Below, one piece after another: positions 6,615 to 7,291 of a DNA stretch of 7,291 nt. Within the stretch, counting starts at the first letter, position 1. Every line of letters begins with the position of its first letter. The notes under the pieces were generated by a model. The model saw only the letters and a list, made by a program, of their open reading frames with translations, was not told the origin of the DNA and did not search any database. The DNA is taken from positions 1 to 7,291 of the forward strand of contig DAOWHA010000077.1 in the NCBI GenBank assembly GCA_030641665.1, given 5' to 3'. Made by a program: the position numbers and the translations under genes. This DNA comes from JAGLTA01 sp023142625 (GTDB lineage Bacteria > Patescibacteriota > Patescibacteriia > JAACEG01).

Positions 6615-6672
6615 GAAATATAAAATGCGACGAAATCGTCGCAGTCCCTATCGGAGACTGCGACGGCGCGAA
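6577..6672. repeat. GC-rich inverted-repeat element with competing hairpins
   Basis: This island in the 133-base gap between the two minus-strand genes is far richer in G+C than its flanks. Three foldable units are visible. The first is 6584-6614, with 12 pairs (two wobble), one mismatch and a five-base loop. The second is 6626-6643, a perfect 8-base inverted repeat separated by AA. The third is 6637-6665, with ten consecutive Watson-Crick pairs, then two more beyond a bulged A, and loop TATC. Units two and three share bases 6636-6643, so they cannot form together. The reverse complement of the right unit resembles the left unit (CTGCAATCTCCCGACAGGGG against TCGCAGTCTCCGATAGGG), so the whole is also one large imperfect inverted repeat whose ends read TTCGCC and GGCGCGAA. 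It resembles a paired REP/BIME or MITE-like element. Confidence 0.8.
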
Positions 6673-6684
6673 TAAATAATTATT

Positions 6685-7098
6685 CTATGCTTTAATTTTA
6701 TCATTAAAAGTGAAATGCTTGTTTCCTAAAAAATTCCAAATCAAAACAATGCCAGTGGCGAAAATTTTGGCAAAAATATACCATAACCCGAATTTTTCCA
6801 CTCCGATATACATAATTGTATTATTGATTAAAAGTCCGCAGATGGCGATGAAAAAAAATATCGGCAGCTGCTTTCTTTTTTTTCCGTTTGAGCGGAAAGT
6901 CCATCTTCTGTTTAAAAAATAATTTGTGAGCGCTGACAAAATAAATGATGCTGTCGCTGAATGCAGATAATAGATTTTGCCCCATTCCGTTAAAAAGTAG
7001 AGAACAGAAAAATCAACAACCGCGGCCGTCCCGCCGACGACGCAATATTTGACAAATAATTTGTGCCTGTGAAGCAGTTTTAAAATTAGCGACAGCAT
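6685..7098 (-). CDS. GtrA family membrane protein (putative polyprenyl-phosphate sugar flippase)
   Basis: A small integral membrane protein of 137 residues, typical for the GtrA family, whose members are thought to help flip polyprenyl-phosphate-linked sugars across the cytoplasmic membrane. Four hydrophobic segments are visible at about residues 15-38, 42-62, 78-98 and 105-127. Family signatures are KYCVVGG (17-23) after a basic N-terminus, NYFLNRRWTF (59-68) after helix two, and the related WNFLGNKHFTF (121-131) after helix four, reflecting the internal two-helix duplication. It is transcribed towards the glycosyltransferase gene, whose start lies 133 bases beyond its stop (TAG). The two probably form one unit making and moving a lipid-linked sugar for glycan or protein glycosylation. 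ATG start with no Shine-Dalgarno. Flipping is inferred from the family; the direct substrate is unknown. Confidence 0.9.
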   Translation of the reverse strand: MLSLILKLLHRHKLFVKYCVVGGTAAVVDFSVLYFLTEWGKIYYLHSATASFILSALTNYFLNRRWTFRSNGKKRKQLPIFFFIAICGLLINNTIMYIGVEKFGLWYIFAKIFATGIVLIWNFLGNKHFTFNDKIKA

Positions 7099-7209
7099 AA
7101 TAATAGAGGTGTTTATTTTACATTTGGATTATTTTTCACAATTATTTCGTTTAAATCGTAGATATTCCCCGCCAGCTTGCTGCGGGGACGAACTTTAAGA
7201 TACGCAATA

Positions 7210-7218
7210 TGGTATAAT
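7210..7218 (+). promoter_or_regulatory. tnpA: Extended -10 promoter for the transposase gene
   Basis: A perfect extended -10 element, TGGTATAAT, is present, with TATAAT at 7213-7218. The hexamer 17 bases upstream (7190-7195, GAACTT) is a poor -35 box, but extended -10 promoters can work without one. Counting from the -10 box, position +1 falls at 7225, the A of the transposase ATG, so a leaderless transcript is predicted. Confidence 0.6.
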
Positions 7219-7224
7219 ATAGCA

Positions 7225-7291
7225 ATGAGAGATAATAAACATATATACAAAACGCATAATAAGAGCGCGTTATTATATCATATTGTGTGCC
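7225..7291 (+). CDS. tnpA: IS200/IS605-like Y1 transposase, N-terminus only (3' partial)
   Basis: The first 22 codons of a gene that continues past the right edge. The peptide runs from MRDNKHIYK to THNKSALLYHIVC. The LLYHIVC segment corresponds to the first beta strand of IS200-type Y1 transposases and related REP-associated transposases, commonly seen as YHLVWVTKYR, preceded by a short polar N-terminus. The catalytic HUH motif and tyrosine would lie beyond the window, so neither activity nor completeness can be judged. Such enzymes move single-stranded DNA by cutting next to subterminal hairpins, and a fitting hairpin lies just upstream. No Shine-Dalgarno is present. The ATG at 7225 coincides with the predicted transcription start. 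The identification rests on a short peptide plus context. Confidence 0.65.
   Translation, partial: MRDNKHIYKTHNKSALLYHIVC

Larger units (their letters stand above)
7167..7291 (+). mobile_element. Left end of an IS200/IS605-like insertion sequence (partial)
   Basis: A GC-rich hairpin at 7167-7187 lies 37 bases before a transposase start in AT-rich DNA. Its stem pairs CCCCG with CGGGG and CAG with CTG, has one bulged C at 7172 and the loop CTTG. IS200/IS605 elements lack terminal inverted repeats and carry such subterminal hairpins, which the Y1 transposase recognises in single-stranded form. The true left tip, probably within a few tens of bases to the left, cannot be fixed without a second copy. 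The right end is outside the window. Confidence 0.6.

Noticed and set aside
6577..6672. CRISPR array or tRNA in the GC-rich intergenic region
   Set aside because: There are no regularly spaced identical repeats, and the folds are simple hairpins without cloverleaf, anticodon arm or CCA-type end.
6710..6922. 70-codon plus-strand open frame opposite the GtrA-family gene
   Set aside because: The opposing gene has clear family motifs and four membrane helices; this frame is its shadow.
7115..7141. Minus-strand promoter for the GtrA-family gene (TTGTGA and TAAAAT)
   Set aside because: The spacer is only 15 bases and both boxes are imperfect in AT-rich DNA, so it is not strong enough to report as a feature.

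Overview
The window is AT-rich, roughly one third G+C by eye. It reads as a bacterial accessory locus (a restriction-modification operon) next to envelope-glycan genes and the left end of an IS200-like insertion sequence. None of the complete genes has a recognisable Shine-Dalgarno sequence, and the spacers are very short. The glycan genes and the style of GC-rich intergenic hairpin recall small-genome Candidate Phyla Radiation (Patescibacteria) bacteria. That placement is an inference from style, not a demonstrated match. The visible stop codons, including a TGA, fit the standard bacterial code.

Positions 1-5849 (+ strand) hold four genes in one direction. The first, open at the left edge, is an HsdM-type adenine methyltransferase carrying an HsdR-type PD-(D/E)xK nuclease domain at its N-terminus. 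Next comes rhuM (family Virul_Rhu), of unsettled function and often found inside type I restriction operons. Then follows a 497-residue protein that I cannot name, whose C-terminus shows a second PD-(D/E)xK nuclease signature. Last is hsdS, the two-domain DNA-recognition subunit, 5 bases downstream. No HsdR helicase/translocase is visible. Either it lies upstream or the system works without one, as the BcgI-like type II enzymes do.

The most striking structural feature is a 58-bp direct repeat. The last 19 codons of hsdM, up to but not including its final Lys codon, recur at about 90% identity, still in an open frame, immediately after the rhuM stop codon. rhuM is therefore bracketed by two copies of the hsdM 3' end. 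This suggests that rhuM entered as a cassette, or by recombination between two hsdM alleles, and that it could be lost precisely by recombination between the repeats. Base composition also changes sharply from rhuM (about 40% G+C in sampled blocks) to the 497-residue gene (20-30%), so the operon looks assembled from modules.

Positions 5850-7098 (- strand) carry a dolichol/polyprenol-phosphate-mannose-synthase-like glycosyltransferase and a four-helix GtrA-family membrane protein. They are probably co-transcribed, gtrA-like gene first, to make and flip a polyprenyl-phosphate sugar donor. Between them lies a GC-rich inverted-repeat element of about 96 bp that can fold into competing hairpins. 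The glycosyltransferase stop codon directly abuts the hsdS stop codon, with no base between.

Positions 7099-7291 hold the upstream region of the gtrA-like gene, a hairpin, a perfect extended -10 promoter, and the first 22 codons of a probable IS200/IS605-type Y1 transposase running off the right edge. The predicted transcription start falls on the A of its ATG, so its mRNA may be leaderless.
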